Source: an uncultured Planktomarina sp. (GTDB lineage: Bacteria > Pseudomonadota > Alphaproteobacteria > Rhodobacterales > Rhodobacteraceae). Taken from it: a stretch of DNA of 60,708 bases. The DNA lies in contig CAJJBP010000004.1 in assembly GCA_905182425.1 (NCBI GenBank), positions 1 through 60,708 of the forward strand, in the 5' to 3' direction. Both the position numbers and the translations under genes were made by a program. Under the pieces are notes generated by a model that worked only from the letters and a program-made list of their open reading frames with translations, did no database searches and was not told the DNA's origin. Below, in pieces: positions 44,911-54,118 of the stretch (its first letter is position 1; every line of letters starts with the position of its first letter).

Positions 44911-46632
44911 TCATCCCATGAGGGCATTCAGAAAGATGCGCGGCAATTTGGACCAGCTTGGTCTATGTTGGAACTGCGTGAGAAGACGGCCCACCTTGTC
45001 TTGCTTCTTGTTGGTGATGAACCACGGCGGGCGCGGCAACAGAGTAAACTGACCCGACAAAAGCCCGCGCGGAAACGGCGCCCATGGCGCTTGGATCACC
45101 ACGCGTTCGGTATCTTCCAGCATAAACGTGTTGTGCACCGTTCCGATGCCCGACTGTACGTCTTGCGGCGTATGACCGGGAAAGGCACCCCAGGGGCAGG
45201 CGGTGGCGAGAAAGGCAAGCCCCGTCCATGCGTTGATGGCAATGGTGCCATAGTGCAAATCGGCGATTATGTTTTCGAACTGCGTTTTGCCGATTTCCTT
45301 GATCGTTTTGGGATGGATCAGGATATTGGCACCCAGCGTCCCATAAAGCTGGTCATTTGCATAAGCGACAGCACTGCGCAGATAGGTTTGTGCGTTGGTT
45401 GCATCCATTTCGTAGGTGGAGATTGCCGGTCCAAAGACTTCGGTGTCTTTAAACCAATCGCTGTCGTCGACATCATTGACAATGAGCGATGGCGCTGCCC
45501 CACGCACAATGGATCTGTAGGTCTTGGCCTTGCTTTTGAAAGCATCCAGACGCTCAGCAGTGCCCGGGTAATAAGCGTCGCGGTTGGATTTTTGTGCAAC
45601 TGCATTTAGATTGGCCATGAGTATTGCAGCCCTGTTCCAGCCTTTGGGCATGATCAACACCTGACACGCCACGCAGTTAAAGCCGGAATTGTGCAGCTTT
45701 TGGGTGGCGATCTGTTCGGCTTGAAACTTCAGGTCCGCAGCCGACCATGGGCCAGGCACGACAATGGTCGGACACACAGCACCAAGCTCGGAGGTGAACC
45801 GTTTGTAGTTCTGGGGCTTGTTCGCCTTGCGATTATTTTCGCCTTCGGCACCTATGCCCCAGACAATCGCATCGTGCGTCGCACCCGCACCAGTGATGTG
45901 CAGTTCTTCAATGATCGCGTGTGTTGTCAGATACGCACCCGAAGCACCGTCGCCTTTGACAATGCGCAGGGCATCCAAATCGATCAGCGGCTTGAGCGCA
46001 ACCTCTAAAAACCCGATCAAATAATCGTTCAAGGGATGCATCTTCAGGATCACCACCTGATTTTCCAAAAATAGCTTCTGGAACACATCAAGCGGCGCAA
46101 TGGACGCGATGTTGCCCGCGCCAAGGATCAGCGCTACTTTGCCTTTTCGTGCCGTGGGCGGAATGTCATAGGCAATAGCTGTGTGATCGGGCAGGTTAGC
46201 TGCGCTCACGCCTTTTTTCATCCAGACTTCGGCCTTTACGCCCGACAACAGCAAGTGATCCCAGATGGAATGCGGCATGACCTTGACCGCCAACTGCCCT
46301 GTCGTCAGTTCGCGTTTGGACAGGTTTTTCAGAAATGCTTTGTTTTCTATCTGGCGCAGCGTCAATATTAATCCGTTACACGCCGACATCACGGCATATG
46401 GGCCGGATGTCCATTCTTCGCCTGACAAGGGCGATTCTTCAGGGATTTGTTTCATTCGGGTCGCAGTTTGCGCCCAAGCATCGGCGACAGTCATCAAGTT
46501 GTCTTTAACTTGGCTCAGCAACAAAATGCGGTCTGCGACCGGCGTTTGCGCCCACGTATCCTTGGCCGCGTTCAGCGCATCAAGTGCCGCGTCGTAGTCT
46601 TCCACGTGGGAGGGCGTCATTGCTCCGTCCAT
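44911..46632 (-). CDS. Aldehyde dehydrogenase-superfamily protein, extended
   Basis: 573 residues, about 80 longer than a standard ALDH. Core features: LGAGNIASIAPLDVFQKLF replaces the usual PWN-P motif, HITGAGATHDAIVWG corresponds to the cofactor FTGS segment, E283 in TSELGAVCP, and catalytic cysteine near residue 320-323 in HNSGFNCVACQVL. The C-terminal extension from about 520 contains FTLLPRPPWFITNKK. Divergence from classical ALDH motifs suggests an unusual subgroup. AAGGAG precedes the start. A GMC oxidoreductase gene lies 39 bp upstream on the same strand, so the pair could oxidise an alcohol through an aldehyde to an acid. Confidence 0.82.
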   Translation of the reverse strand: MDGAMTPSHVEDYDAALDALNAAKDTWAQTPVADRILLLSQVKDNLMTVADAWAQTATRMKQIPEESPLSGEEWTSGPYAVMSACNGLILTLRQIENKAFLKNLSKRELTTGQLAVKVMPHSIWDHLLLSGVKAEVWMKKGVSAANLPDHTAIAYDIPPTARKGKVALILGAGNIASIAPLDVFQKLFLENQVVILKMHPLNDYLIGFLEVALKPLIDLDALRIVKGDGASGAYLTTHAIIEELHITGAGATHDAIVWGIGAEGENNRKANKPQNYKRFTSELGAVCPTIVVPGPWSAADLKFQAEQIATQKLHNSGFNCVACQVLIMPKGWNRAAILMANLNAVAQKSNRDAYYPGTAERLDAFKSKAKTYRSIVRGAAPSLIVNDVDDSDWFKDTEVFGPAISTYEMDATNAQTYLRSAVAYANDQLYGTLGANILIHPKTIKEIGKTQFENIIADLHYGTIAINAWTGLAFLATACPWGAFPGHTPQDVQSGIGTVHNTFMLEDTERVVIQAPWAPFPRGLLSGQFTLLPRPPWFITNKKQDKVGRLLTQFQHRPSWSKLPRIFLNALMG

Positions 46633-46671
46633 GTCGTGAGCTCCTTAATTTGGGTAATCGTAGGTTTGGTA

Positions 46672-48288
46672 TCAAGTCGCATAGTCCACCTTGATCATGT
46701 CAGCGCATTTTTCAGCGATCATGATTGTAGGCGCGTTAGTATTTCCCCCAATAAGGGTTGGCATAACGGAGGCATCGACCACGCGGAGACCTGTCAGGCC
46801 GCGAACCCGAAGCTGCGGATCGACGACAGCCAAGTCATCAATGCCCATTTTGCAAGTACCGACCGGGTGATAAATGGTGTCAGCTCGGGCACGAATATGG
46901 CATTCCCATTCAGCGTCGGTCATGTGGTCTTTGACGCCAAACAGTTCCCGTTTTGCATAGGACACCAATGGTTCAGTCTGCAAAATCTGACGGGTCATTT
47001 TGGCGCCTTTGATCATGGTATCCAAGTCACGTCGATCAGACAGGAACTGCGGATCAATCGCCGGATCGGCCATGGGATCAGCGTTTTGTAAGGTTACCGT
47101 GCCACGACTGTGCGGGCGTAGGGCGCACACATGGCAGCTATATCCATAACCCAGATGCAGACGCCGTGCGTGATCATCTACAACTGCAATTACAAAATGA
47201 AGCTGGATGTCAGGACGATCCAGCGAGGGGTCGGTTTTCAAAAATGCTGCCCCTTCGCCAAACGGCGTAGCAATCATGCCCCTTCCTGTCCGCCACCATT
47301 TTAACATCGCCACCATTAGGCGTGCAGTGCCGGTCAATCCGATGCCAAAATTGTCGGTATCACTGGTTTTGTAGCTAAGTGTGAAATCCAGATGGTCCTG
47401 CAAATTTTGTCCAACACCCTCAAGTTCATGCACCATCGCAATACCATGTGGCATGATCTCATCAGCGCGCCCAACACCAGATAACTGCAACAGTTGCGGA
47501 GATTGAAGCGCGCCCATCGCAAGGATGATCTCTTTATTCGCACTCACAGTTTTGGAGGTTTTGTCTTGCCTATAGGCGACGCCAACAGCACGCTTGCCTT
47601 CAAACAATATCTTGGTCGCACGGGCCTTAGTGATGACGGTCAGATTGGGGCGATCCATCACTGGATACAGATATGCCGCCGCGGCGGAACAGCGTTCACC
47701 ATTCTTGTTGCCACCATGGAACTGCGTGACCTGATACATCCCAACACCTTCGTTATCGCCATCATTAAAATCGGTCCGGAGGTAGTGCTGATTGGCCGTT
47801 GCGGCGGTAACAAAGGCATGTGTAATTGGGCGTGGGCTTTGTTGATTTGAAACGTGTAGTGGCCCATTATTGCCGTGAAAGTTATCCAACCCACGTTCAT
47901 TGTTTTCCGATTTTTTGAAATATGGCAGACAATCTTCCCAGCCCCATCCATCACATCCGAGTGCAACCCAATTCTCATAATCCGATTTATGTCCACGCAC
48001 ATAAAGCATGGCATTGATCGCAGACGACCCACCCAATACTCGGCCCCGTGGCTGATACCCGCGACGGCCGTTAAGACCCAGCTGCGGTACTGTTTTGAAG
48101 GCCCAGTTGAAGAGCTTGCCATACCCTGGCAGAGCTACAACCGCGCCCACAGGCGCACGCAAGAGAATACTGGCGCCCTTGCCACCCGCCTCGAGCAGGC
48201 AAACAGTGACATTGGGGTCTTCTGATAGCCGTGCGGCCATGGTCGACCCAGCCGACCCACCGCCGACGATTACAAAATCAAATTCCAT
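46672..48288 (-). CDS. GMC-family FAD oxidoreductase (choline dehydrogenase-like)
   Basis: 538 residues from the ATG at 48288 with GGGAG upstream. FAD loop VIVGGGSAGSTMAARLSED, GMC signature GRVLGGSSAINAMLYVRG, substrate-side FHGGNKNGERCSAAAAYL, and C-terminal HPVGTCKMG with VDASVMPTLIGGNTNAPTIM containing the catalytic His/Asn block. This is the alcohol/choline dehydrogenase group. It is the first gene of a two-gene unit with the extended ALDH downstream; a betaine or glycol substrate is possible but not shown. Confidence 0.88.
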   Translation of the reverse strand: MEFDFVIVGGGSAGSTMAARLSEDPNVTVCLLEAGGKGASILLRAPVGAVVALPGYGKLFNWAFKTVPQLGLNGRRGYQPRGRVLGGSSAINAMLYVRGHKSDYENWVALGCDGWGWEDCLPYFKKSENNERGLDNFHGNNGPLHVSNQQSPRPITHAFVTAATANQHYLRTDFNDGDNEGVGMYQVTQFHGGNKNGERCSAAAAYLYPVMDRPNLTVITKARATKILFEGKRAVGVAYRQDKTSKTVSANKEIILAMGALQSPQLLQLSGVGRADEIMPHGIAMVHELEGVGQNLQDHLDFTLSYKTSDTDNFGIGLTGTARLMVAMLKWWRTGRGMIATPFGEGAAFLKTDPSLDRPDIQLHFVIAVVDDHARRLHLGYGYSCHVCALRPHSRGTVTLQNADPMADPAIDPQFLSDRRDLDTMIKGAKMTRQILQTEPLVSYAKRELFGVKDHMTDAEWECHIRARADTIYHPVGTCKMGIDDLAVVDPQLRVRGLTGLRVVDASVMPTLIGGNTNAPTIMIAEKCADMIKVDYAT

Positions 48289-48449
48289 CAAACTCCCACT
48301 ATTTTAGCATCAAGTAAGCGCACTTATTGTGCAAATGTCCAGAAAATTGAAGCTGACCCTAAGCTAGTGAGTTCAGAATTGTCCTGATAGATGGTCTGCC
48401 TCCGAATTAGCTGCTTACGGCCTAATCCTGTTTGTTCGCCATTCGCCCG

Positions 48450-48633
48450 TTAACTGTTATAGCGATAACCAGAGGCAGAACTTAAAGTGCCAAAGCCGTG
48501 TTTTACCCTAAATTGGAAGTTTCCTTCATAAATACCACCGTTGCGATATTTCAAAATGCCCTGACCATGAAACATACCTTTGCGCCAAGAACCTGATGGA
48601 TCAGAGGATGTCTCAACGCAATATTCCAAACCT
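48450..48633 (-). pseudogene. MORN-repeat protein fragment
   Basis: On the minus strand an open stretch reads LEYCVETSSDPSGSWRKGMF, then HGQGILKYRNGGIYEGNF and KHGFGTLSSASGYRYNS before TAA at 48450. W-x-x-G-x-x-H-G-x-G and Y-x-G-x-F-x-x-x-x-x-H-G-x-G are MORN repeats. No start codon or upstream part is present, so this is a remnant of a longer gene. The surrounding 458-bp spacer holds nothing else that I recognise. Confidence 0.6.
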
Positions 48634-48746
48634 GCCTCTCACAGACATATAAACAGGTTGAAATTATTTCTTGAGTTTAAAGGTAAACCTGAGATGGATA
48701 GGCTGGGTGTTTGACTGGACGATGGTTTATTGAGGTGCAGGTTTTT

Positions 48747-49379
48747 TCATTTGTTCACTATATTTGTTTTTTTATTCTTAATCGCTTGGGCAATCATCAA
48801 AATAATACCCACCAAAATTAATGTGGATGTGAAGCCAGAACACACCCATTTTAACATACAGAAAATTGAGGCTAGTTTAGCGATTGGTAAAGAAATCAGT
48901 CCATCAACTAAGTACTGATTGGCTAGAGAAGCCAGCGCATAGTTTTCGAGCCAATCGAAAAGCACTTGAGCGAATGGAAATAGGTTTAAAAAGCCAACTT
49001 TTTGTGCAGATGGCTTGAATAAAAATGATATCCAAACCACATACATCAGACCATAAATTAGTCCGAAAAGGGTATCCCAAACCTTATTAAAATTTATGTA
49101 TGCGTTTATCATTTCATCAGTACGTGCTGCTAAAAAAGCGATAATATCGGCATGATCAAAACCAAACGAAGTGCCTAACGATTTAATATTACCATCGGCC
49201 AATTCAAAGCCTGCAGCTTTGCCCATCATTATAAAAAAGAGGTAGCCAATAAAAACTATGGTAAAAAAAACAGCGATAAAAATACCAGAGTTTTGGTAAA
49301 AAAAATGTGATAGGCGGGACACTAATAATGGTTTAATTGGGCTGCCTTTTTGTTTAGTATCTTTTTCTTTATCAGTCAT
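48747..49379 (-). CDS. Multi-pass membrane protein of unknown family
   Basis: About 210 residues from the ATG at 49379. Four hydrophobic stretches: GIFIAVFFTIVFIGYLFFIM, LFGLIYGLMYVVWISFLF, FPFAQVLFDWLENYALASL and STLILVGIILMIAQAI. The N-terminus is Lys-rich and cytoplasmic, and the C-terminus ends KNKKTNIVNK. The family is not recognised. Single gene. Confidence 0.65.
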   Translation of the reverse strand: MTDKEKDTKQKGSPIKPLLVSRLSHFFYQNSGIFIAVFFTIVFIGYLFFIMMGKAAGFELADGNIKSLGTSFGFDHADIIAFLAARTDEMINAYINFNKVWDTLFGLIYGLMYVVWISFLFKPSAQKVGFLNLFPFAQVLFDWLENYALASLANQYLVDGLISLPIAKLASIFCMLKWVCSGFTSTLILVGIILMIAQAIKNKKTNIVNK

Positions 49380-49520
49380 CACTTACCCTAATCTTTTGAA
49401 AAACGACAAGTAGCATCGTCCTTTTACGATTACACGCATTAGTAATTTTATCTAGTAAGTTTACACTGAACTGTATGGCGACCAGATCTTTCATTTGGAT
49501 TACGACAGGCTTACCGATGA

Positions 49521-49572
49521 GCAAGAAGCAAGAAGCAAGAAGCAAGAGAAGCAAGAAGCAAGAAGCAAGAAG
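49521..49572. repeat. Short tandem repeat of AAGAAGC words
   Basis: GCAAGAAGCAAGAAGCAAGA and on: the seven-base unit repeats about seven times with one short interruption. Noncoding; it could be slippage-prone. It lies in a spacer that also contains the pirin remnant. Confidence 0.7.
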
Positions 49573-49680
49573 TAAAGACACGTCCGTCGACATACCTAAA
49601 CCGGACAGACACGGACACACCCCTATAAGGGTGTCCAGATGTCCGGGTTGTCCGTAACTTTTAAAATTTCCTATTTAATG

Positions 49681-49825
49681 TTATGGTGGCTTAGCCTGGT
49701 GCGCATCATAACTGACCGCCAACTCGCCTTTTAGAAAGTCTCCGAAGTTCAATGGCTGGAACTTTGCTGTAAAAGCCTGTTGTAACTCTTCGCGCGTGTT
49801 CATAACAATCGGCCCATGCCGAACC
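49681..49825 (-). pseudogene. Pirin C-terminal fragment
   Basis: On the minus strand an open stretch reads VRHGPIVMNTREELQQAF, then FGDFLKGELAVSYD, to TAA at 49681. R-H/Y-G-P-x-V-M-N-T-x-E-E is the pirin C-terminal signature. The 5' portion is gone, replaced by the carbon-nitrogen hydrolase start region. A deletion joined the two. Confidence 0.65.
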
Positions 49826-49842
49826 CCACCTGCGAGGACATC

Positions 49843-50622
49843 ATGCGCATAGCACTTCACCAGCTGAACTCGATTGATCGCAGTATTGCAGAAAACACGG
49901 CATTGTTCGATCAGGCCTGCGCCGCAGCCAAGACGGGTGGCGCTGATTTGATCCTCTTCCCCGAAATGGCATTGACCGGGTATAATATTGGCACCGAACG
50001 CATCCGCGCACTAGCTGAACCTAGCAGCGGCGCTATGGTACAGGCCTTGCGCAACATGGCCAAACGTCACAACATCGGCGTACTTTGCGGGTTTCCAGAA
50101 TTGGACGGCGTGCGGGTTTTTAATTCTGCCGCGTTAATTGATGCGTCAGGCACGTTACTTTCCATCTGCCGCAAAGCGCATTTGTTCGGCGACGTGGATC
50201 GCGTAGCGTTCAGTGCTGCTGATGCCATGTGTCCGGTTGTACAGTTCGGCGATTGGACGCTTGGGGTGGCAATATGCTATGATGTCGAATTCCCTGAACT
50301 GGTACGCGCTTACGCCTTGGCAGGTGCAGATGCAGTTCTCGTTCCAACGGCCAACATGCAGCCTTACATCGGTGTCGCCATTCGCGTTGTTCCCGCCCGT
50401 GCCGAAGAAAACGAAATCTATGTCGCCTATGCCAACCGCGTAGGGAGTGAGGGTACGTTTGCGTATTGCGGTTTGTCATGCGTCACAGGACCAGACGGCA
50501 TCGATTTGGCTCGCGCAGGACACGATGAGGAAATGATATTTGCTGATCTGTCGAAGGATTATCTGGCGCAAGTGAGACATTCATTATCCCATATTCAGGA
50601 TCGGCGCACAGACCTTTATTAA
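49843..50622 (+). CDS. Carbon-nitrogen hydrolase (nitrilase superfamily)
   Basis: 259 residues from the ATG at 49843 (GAGGACATC upstream); an ATG at 49816 would overlap the pirin remnant. The Glu-Lys-Cys triad is clear: E41 in LFPEMALTGYNIG, K111 in ICRKAHLFG and C145 in VAICYDVEFPEL. The protein is close to aliphatic amidase/deaminated-glutathione amidase-type members rather than true nitrilases. Substrate unknown. It is convergent with fragments of an acyl-CoA synthetase gene downstream. Confidence 0.87.
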   Translation: MRIALHQLNSIDRSIAENTALFDQACAAAKTGGADLILFPEMALTGYNIGTERIRALAEPSSGAMVQALRNMAKRHNIGVLCGFPELDGVRVFNSAALIDASGTLLSICRKAHLFGDVDRVAFSAADAMCPVVQFGDWTLGVAICYDVEFPELVRAYALAGADAVLVPTANMQPYIGVAIRVVPARAEENEIYVAYANRVGSEGTFAYCGLSCVTGPDGIDLARAGHDEEMIFADLSKDYLAQVRHSLSHIQDRRTDLY

Positions 50623-50641
50623 TATTTGATATGACTGAGCG

Positions 50642-50854
50642 TCAACTTGACGATGCCACTTGTCCAGTTATCGACACGACCATCATATCACACATAACAA
50701 ACTTCTGTGGCTTACCAGTGATCGTCATCGACAACTCATCCACAATTTTGAAATGCGGTGGTATCTTAAAACGAGCAATTTGACCTTGGCAGAATTGACG
50801 CAAAGATTCTCCACTTACTTTACCGTGCTTGGAGATATCTATTATTGATTGCAT
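50642..50854 (-). pseudogene. Acyl-CoA synthetase C-terminal fragment
   Basis: LRQFCQGQIARFKIPPHFKI and VDELSMTITGKPQKFVMCDM match the end of AMP-forming acyl-CoA synthetases, including the Lys of the TGKxQKF motif that adenylates the acid. The N-terminal 470 or so residues are missing and nothing upstream continues the gene. A remnant. Confidence 0.7.
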
Positions 50855-50867
50855 TACTTAAAATTTT

Positions 50868-51359
50868 CTATTTCTCTTTTATCTCACAAATAATATTGTA
50901 CTCAAACCGTACTAATTCTTTTGCTCCTTTTAAGTTAATTCCACGCTTTTTTAACACATCATTAAACGCCGCATCGAGCGCATCTCTCAAGATCAAATCT
51001 ATATCGTAATCTAGAATATTAAACTTTTTGGGGAAATCGTTTTGGCTGACCTCTTTGGGGACTATCTTTTTAACATCACTTCCATCACCGAATATATTAT
51101 TCCACCCTGAGCGGTATTGTGGCGTTGAAACACTTGAAAAATGACTGATTGATGATTGAGACGCTGACTTAGGTTGTGAAACTGCTTTGGATGCTGAGTC
51201 ATCTGCTGTTTTAGTTTCAGTATCGGCCGCTTCAGACTCGGAACGTCAGTCTCACAACCTCAGTCTTCACCTCATCTTCCCTCAGCTTCCCTCAGTCTTG
51301 GCGGCCTCATTTTTTTTTGATGTAGTTTCAGCTTTTTTTGGAGTTTTTGTATCACTCAT
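50868..51359 (-). pseudogene. Acidic-tailed small protein with homopolymer frameshifts
   Basis: ATG at 51359 and TAG at 50868 are in the same frame (163 codons), yet the middle is broken. Start: MSDTKTPKKAETTSKKNEAA. End: RSGWNNIFGDGSDVKK, then FPKKFNILDYDIDLILRDAL and AFNDVLKKRGINLKGAKELV with FEYNIICEIKEK. Removing two extra G in GAGGGAAGCTGAGGGAAG and restoring one G each in TTGTGAGAC and TTCCGAGTC gives a continuous acidic Glu/Val/Thr linker. These four G-run changes balance to zero, a strong hint of sequencing error. The family is not recognised. Confidence 0.6.
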
Positions 51360-51835
51360 TTTATGGCGCTTTCATAATAAAAATTCGTTAGAGGCATCTA
51401 ACAACAAGCAAAAATAATATAAAGAGAAAACGCCATGAGCAATTTAAAGTTTTTATGACAAAATGTGTGGCCCTATTACCCAGCCCGTGTATGGGCCACT
51501 AGGGTGCTGTCAGCTTAATAAGAACAAGCATCAGATTGCTGCCACAGCCTAAACCTTATGCGCTCAATAATTGCCGCCACTCGGCGAAGGTCGGTCGTCA
51601 AGTTCGTGGGGAACTAAAGTGGCTTGAAGGCCAGCTCGAGGATGCGGGACTTATGTCTGATAATTAGGACTTCACAAAATCTGTAATCTTGGAAAAGACT
51701 TTTAGTCTGCACGTCTCCCGTTAATACCCACAGTTCTTATAATTACTTCTCATGCACACTTGCGCCATAGCTCGGGCTATTTCTATGGATTGTCGGGTCA
51801 TTTCTTTAGCTATAATAGCTCTGCCTGACCCCAAA
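51360..51835. other. Spacer with dispersed repeat copy and decayed coding debris
   Basis: 476 bp. GGGTGCTGTCAGCTTAATAA at 51502 starts a 48-bp segment matching 56563-56609. Nearby plus-strand text reads GRQVRGELKWLEGQLEDAGL before a stop at about 51667, apparently the tail of a lost gene. Confidence 0.45.
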
Positions 51836-52165
51836 TTACTTAACAGGTAATGGTGTCATACCTGTTTCCGCTCTAATAATCTTTCCGTCTTTCACTAGGC
51901 GCACTAACATCACCGCATTCCTACCTGTTGGACCATCTAGTATTGAATGACTAACTATAATTTCGTCATTCTCATAGATCAAACGTCTACCCTCCGATGC
52001 CGTCTTATCTCTGACATCTGTCAGCATGGCATCAAGAAACTTATGCTTGTTCCATTCCTCACCCGTATTATGCCTGACAAATATAAAGCCATCGTCCAGT
52101 AACTCTGCCATTTGAACTCTATCTTTTGAGTTTGCTGCATCCCACCATTTATTGAATAAGCTCAT
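51836..52165 (-). CDS. NTF2-like protein B
   Basis: 109 residues from 52165, with AAGGAGACTACA as ribosome site; an upstream extension to 52207 is less likely. FNKWWDAANSKDRVQMAELL, LIYENDEIIVSHSIL and VKDGKIIRAETGMTPLP align with NTF2-like protein A at 33890. Cytoplasmic; role unknown. Confidence 0.75.
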   Translation of the reverse strand: MSLFNKWWDAANSKDRVQMAELLDDGFIFVRHNTGEEWNKHKFLDAMLTDVRDKTASEGRRLIYENDEIIVSHSILDGPTGRNAVMLVRLVKDGKIIRAETGMTPLPVK

Positions 52166-52278
52166 TGTAGTCTCCTTATTATAATTTTGGCTTAACCTGA
52201 GCGCCAATCGTTATCAAGAACACTGGGATGTTGCGAATGGGGAATCTCAATCTACATTAGAAATTAATGATGAATATT

Positions 52279-52584
52279 TTATAGCGGACATCTTTTCACA
52301 TACTGTTTTAATATTTTACCTTTTTTAATAATTCTTACAATTATATCCCTAAAACCATCTTCTTGGTGAGAATGTTCGGTAACAAGTAATTCCTCATTTT
52401 CCATAATTAACGTTTGGTTTTGTAATTGAAAACTTTCAGCCCACATCTTTGGGGTCTCTGCAAGCCATTGCTTTCGATCTTCAATACGATCATCCCAAAT
52501 ATATAAAAAATCATCATGCAGGATTTGTTCAAAAACTTTTATATCTTGGGATTTGTGTCCTTCTAAGATTTTGTTATATAACAT
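52279..52584 (-). CDS. NTF2-like protein C
   Basis: About 101 residues from 52584 (an upstream ATG at 52662 is possible). YNKILEGHKSQDIKVFEQIL, LIMENEELLVTEHSH and IKKGKILKQYV follow the same pattern as proteins A and B, with more divergence. A third paralogue of a locally expanded family. More AT-rich than its neighbour. Confidence 0.65.
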   Translation of the reverse strand: MLYNKILEGHKSQDIKVFEQILHDDFLYIWDDRIEDRKQWLAETPKMWAESFQLQNQTLIMENEELLVTEHSHQEDGFRDIIVRIIKKGKILKQYVKRCPL

Positions 52585-52897
52585 CTCAGTTGCCCAACTT
52601 ATTATTTTACTACCGTGAGTGATCGTTAACTTAAAATGGTGGTTTAGCTGAAAGTTGATCAAGGTTACAATTTAATACTGCAATTTCTTTTCTATGTATC
52701 AATCAAACCCTAGCCGAACAGATCCGCATCCGTAAAGATACCGTCTAGTTAAAATTGCTTGCTAAGGTCAGGGGGATTGTTGTCTTATTTACTGTCCTAA
52801 CAAGCTGTTTCAGCGGTGACGATTGATTGCTATTGACGCAACCCTTCTTTGCATACCAAATTAATAAAATATTAGACAATAATAGAGAAGAAAAAAG

Positions 52898-53187
52898 ATG
52901 GTTAAAGGCTTGATCGTTGTAACCTACAAAGAAATAAAGGACGATAAAAAACTGGCCGCATACGTAGCAATCGCACCGGCCACGGTAGAAAAATATGGTG
53001 GTAAATTCCTATGCCGCGGATATCCTGCTATACTAAAAGAGAATGGACAAAACGAACGAACCACTGTTGCCCTTTTTGATAGTTTGGAAGTTGCCTAAAA
53101 TGGTACGAAGGTCCTGAGTACAAAGAAGCGCTCGCCGCATTGGATGATGGTGCCGTCCGAGATTTTAAATTTTATGAAACATCATGA
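52898..53187 (+). pseudogene. DUF1330-like protein, one frameshift
   Basis: The first frame (MVKGLIVVTYKEIKDDKKLA to DSLEVA) stops at about 53098; the other frame continues KWYEGPEYKEALAALDDGAV and RDFKFYETS to TGA at 53187. Together about 96 residues, the DUF1330 length, with FDSLEVA-KWYEGPEYKEA matching the helix of the intact paralogue at 42854. One base near the AAAA run at 53096 explains it. Confidence 0.7.
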
Positions 53188-53642
53188 GCGATGCGCTCTT
53201 GCTCTGAAGGAGACTGTTAAAACCAACCTGTGTACCCAGAGTTGCAATCAGTGTCAGTGTCATCAGGATGGTGCGCATGGGGTTAGTCGTTTGACGGCAG
53301 ACAAAGGACAAGTTTTATGGAACAAGGTACTCCCAAAAGTAACCTGTAGTAGCCAGTGATGTGTTTTTGCTAATCCCTTTAGTTTCGGCACATCCAGCCA
53401 ATCTACAAAAAACTCCAATAAAAAACCTATGGCGAGAGAATGTATGAGCAGTGATTACAAAAAGTGCTGGTACTAGGGAGGCAGACTAATGAATATCTTA
53501 AATGGGATAGCGAAATATCTGAACGAATACGTTTAAGATTGGGCTGGAGCCATTACGCAATGTATTGGGTTTCATTTATCAAGGGTATTGCTCTGACTTG
53601 TTTGGTTCTCTGGCTGATGTGCTGAATGAAAGAAACACCGCA
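53188..53642. other. Gene-poor spacer at the left edge of a mobile-looking block
   Basis: 455 bp. No supported gene. ATGAGCG/CGCTCTT near 53185-53202 gives a small hairpin that could end the DUF1330 unit. Confidence 0.35.
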
Positions 53643-53843
53643 ATGACCAAACTAAGCTCAATCCCAGACCACCAACTCAGTATTACCTGTGGCCTCTGTA
53701 AGCATCACTCAATGCTTGAGGTAGCGAACCTTATTGCTGTGGTTGGTGAAGACGCAACGGCCCATGATGTACGTCAGAGGTACAGCTGCCCTAAGTGTAA
53801 AGCCAAAGGCAACAACACGTATCAGATCATACGAGAGAGATGA
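53643..53843 (+). CDS. Small zinc-ribbon protein
   Basis: 66 residues beginning MTKLSSIPDH; earlier in-frame starts are less likely. CGLCKH near residue 16 and CPKCKA near residue 51 form a Cys4 zinc ribbon, and the VVGEDATAHDVRQRYSCPKC portion is typical of small phage or mobile-element ribbons. DNA or RNA binding is a reasonable guess. Near the polymerase-like gene on the opposite strand. Confidence 0.6.
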   Translation: MTKLSSIPDHQLSITCGLCKHHSMLEVANLIAVVGEDATAHDVRQRYSCPKCKAKGNNTYQIIRER

Positions 53844-53881
53844 GGCCACAGGACGTTAGCTTGCAGCCTCACCATTAGGTT

Positions 53882-54001
53882 TTACTTGGCAGCTTGCTTT
53901 GCTTCGTAAGCAGCCTTCTTCTCCAAGTACTTTTCTTCTGTAAGATCATGCCAACCTACGCAGTTACCATTTGGACTACGTCCACATCCGCACTCAGCCA
54001 T
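53882..54001 (-). CDS. 39-residue CGCGRSPNG protein
   Basis: A short frame with GGAGCTTGAA as ribosome site: MAECGCGRSPNGNCVGWHDL then TEEKYLEKKAAYEAKQ, ending AAK. Three Cys and one His near the N-terminus could bind one zinc, followed by a helix. I recall CGCGRSP-type small proteins in marine phage genomes, from memory only. It ends 117 bp before the polymerase-like gene's stop side, downstream of it on the same strand, so it may belong to the same unit. Confidence 0.65.
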   Translation of the reverse strand: MAECGCGRSPNGNCVGWHDLTEEKYLEKKAAYEAKQAAK

Positions 54002-54118
54002 TTCAAGCTCCTTTGTTATTTACAAACTTTCAAGTGGTGCTTCTGTTTCATTATGCAAGTGATACCCGCTGCTATGTCGCAGTTTAGCAATGGATGGGGC
54101 TAGGATTAAGCCATGCGA

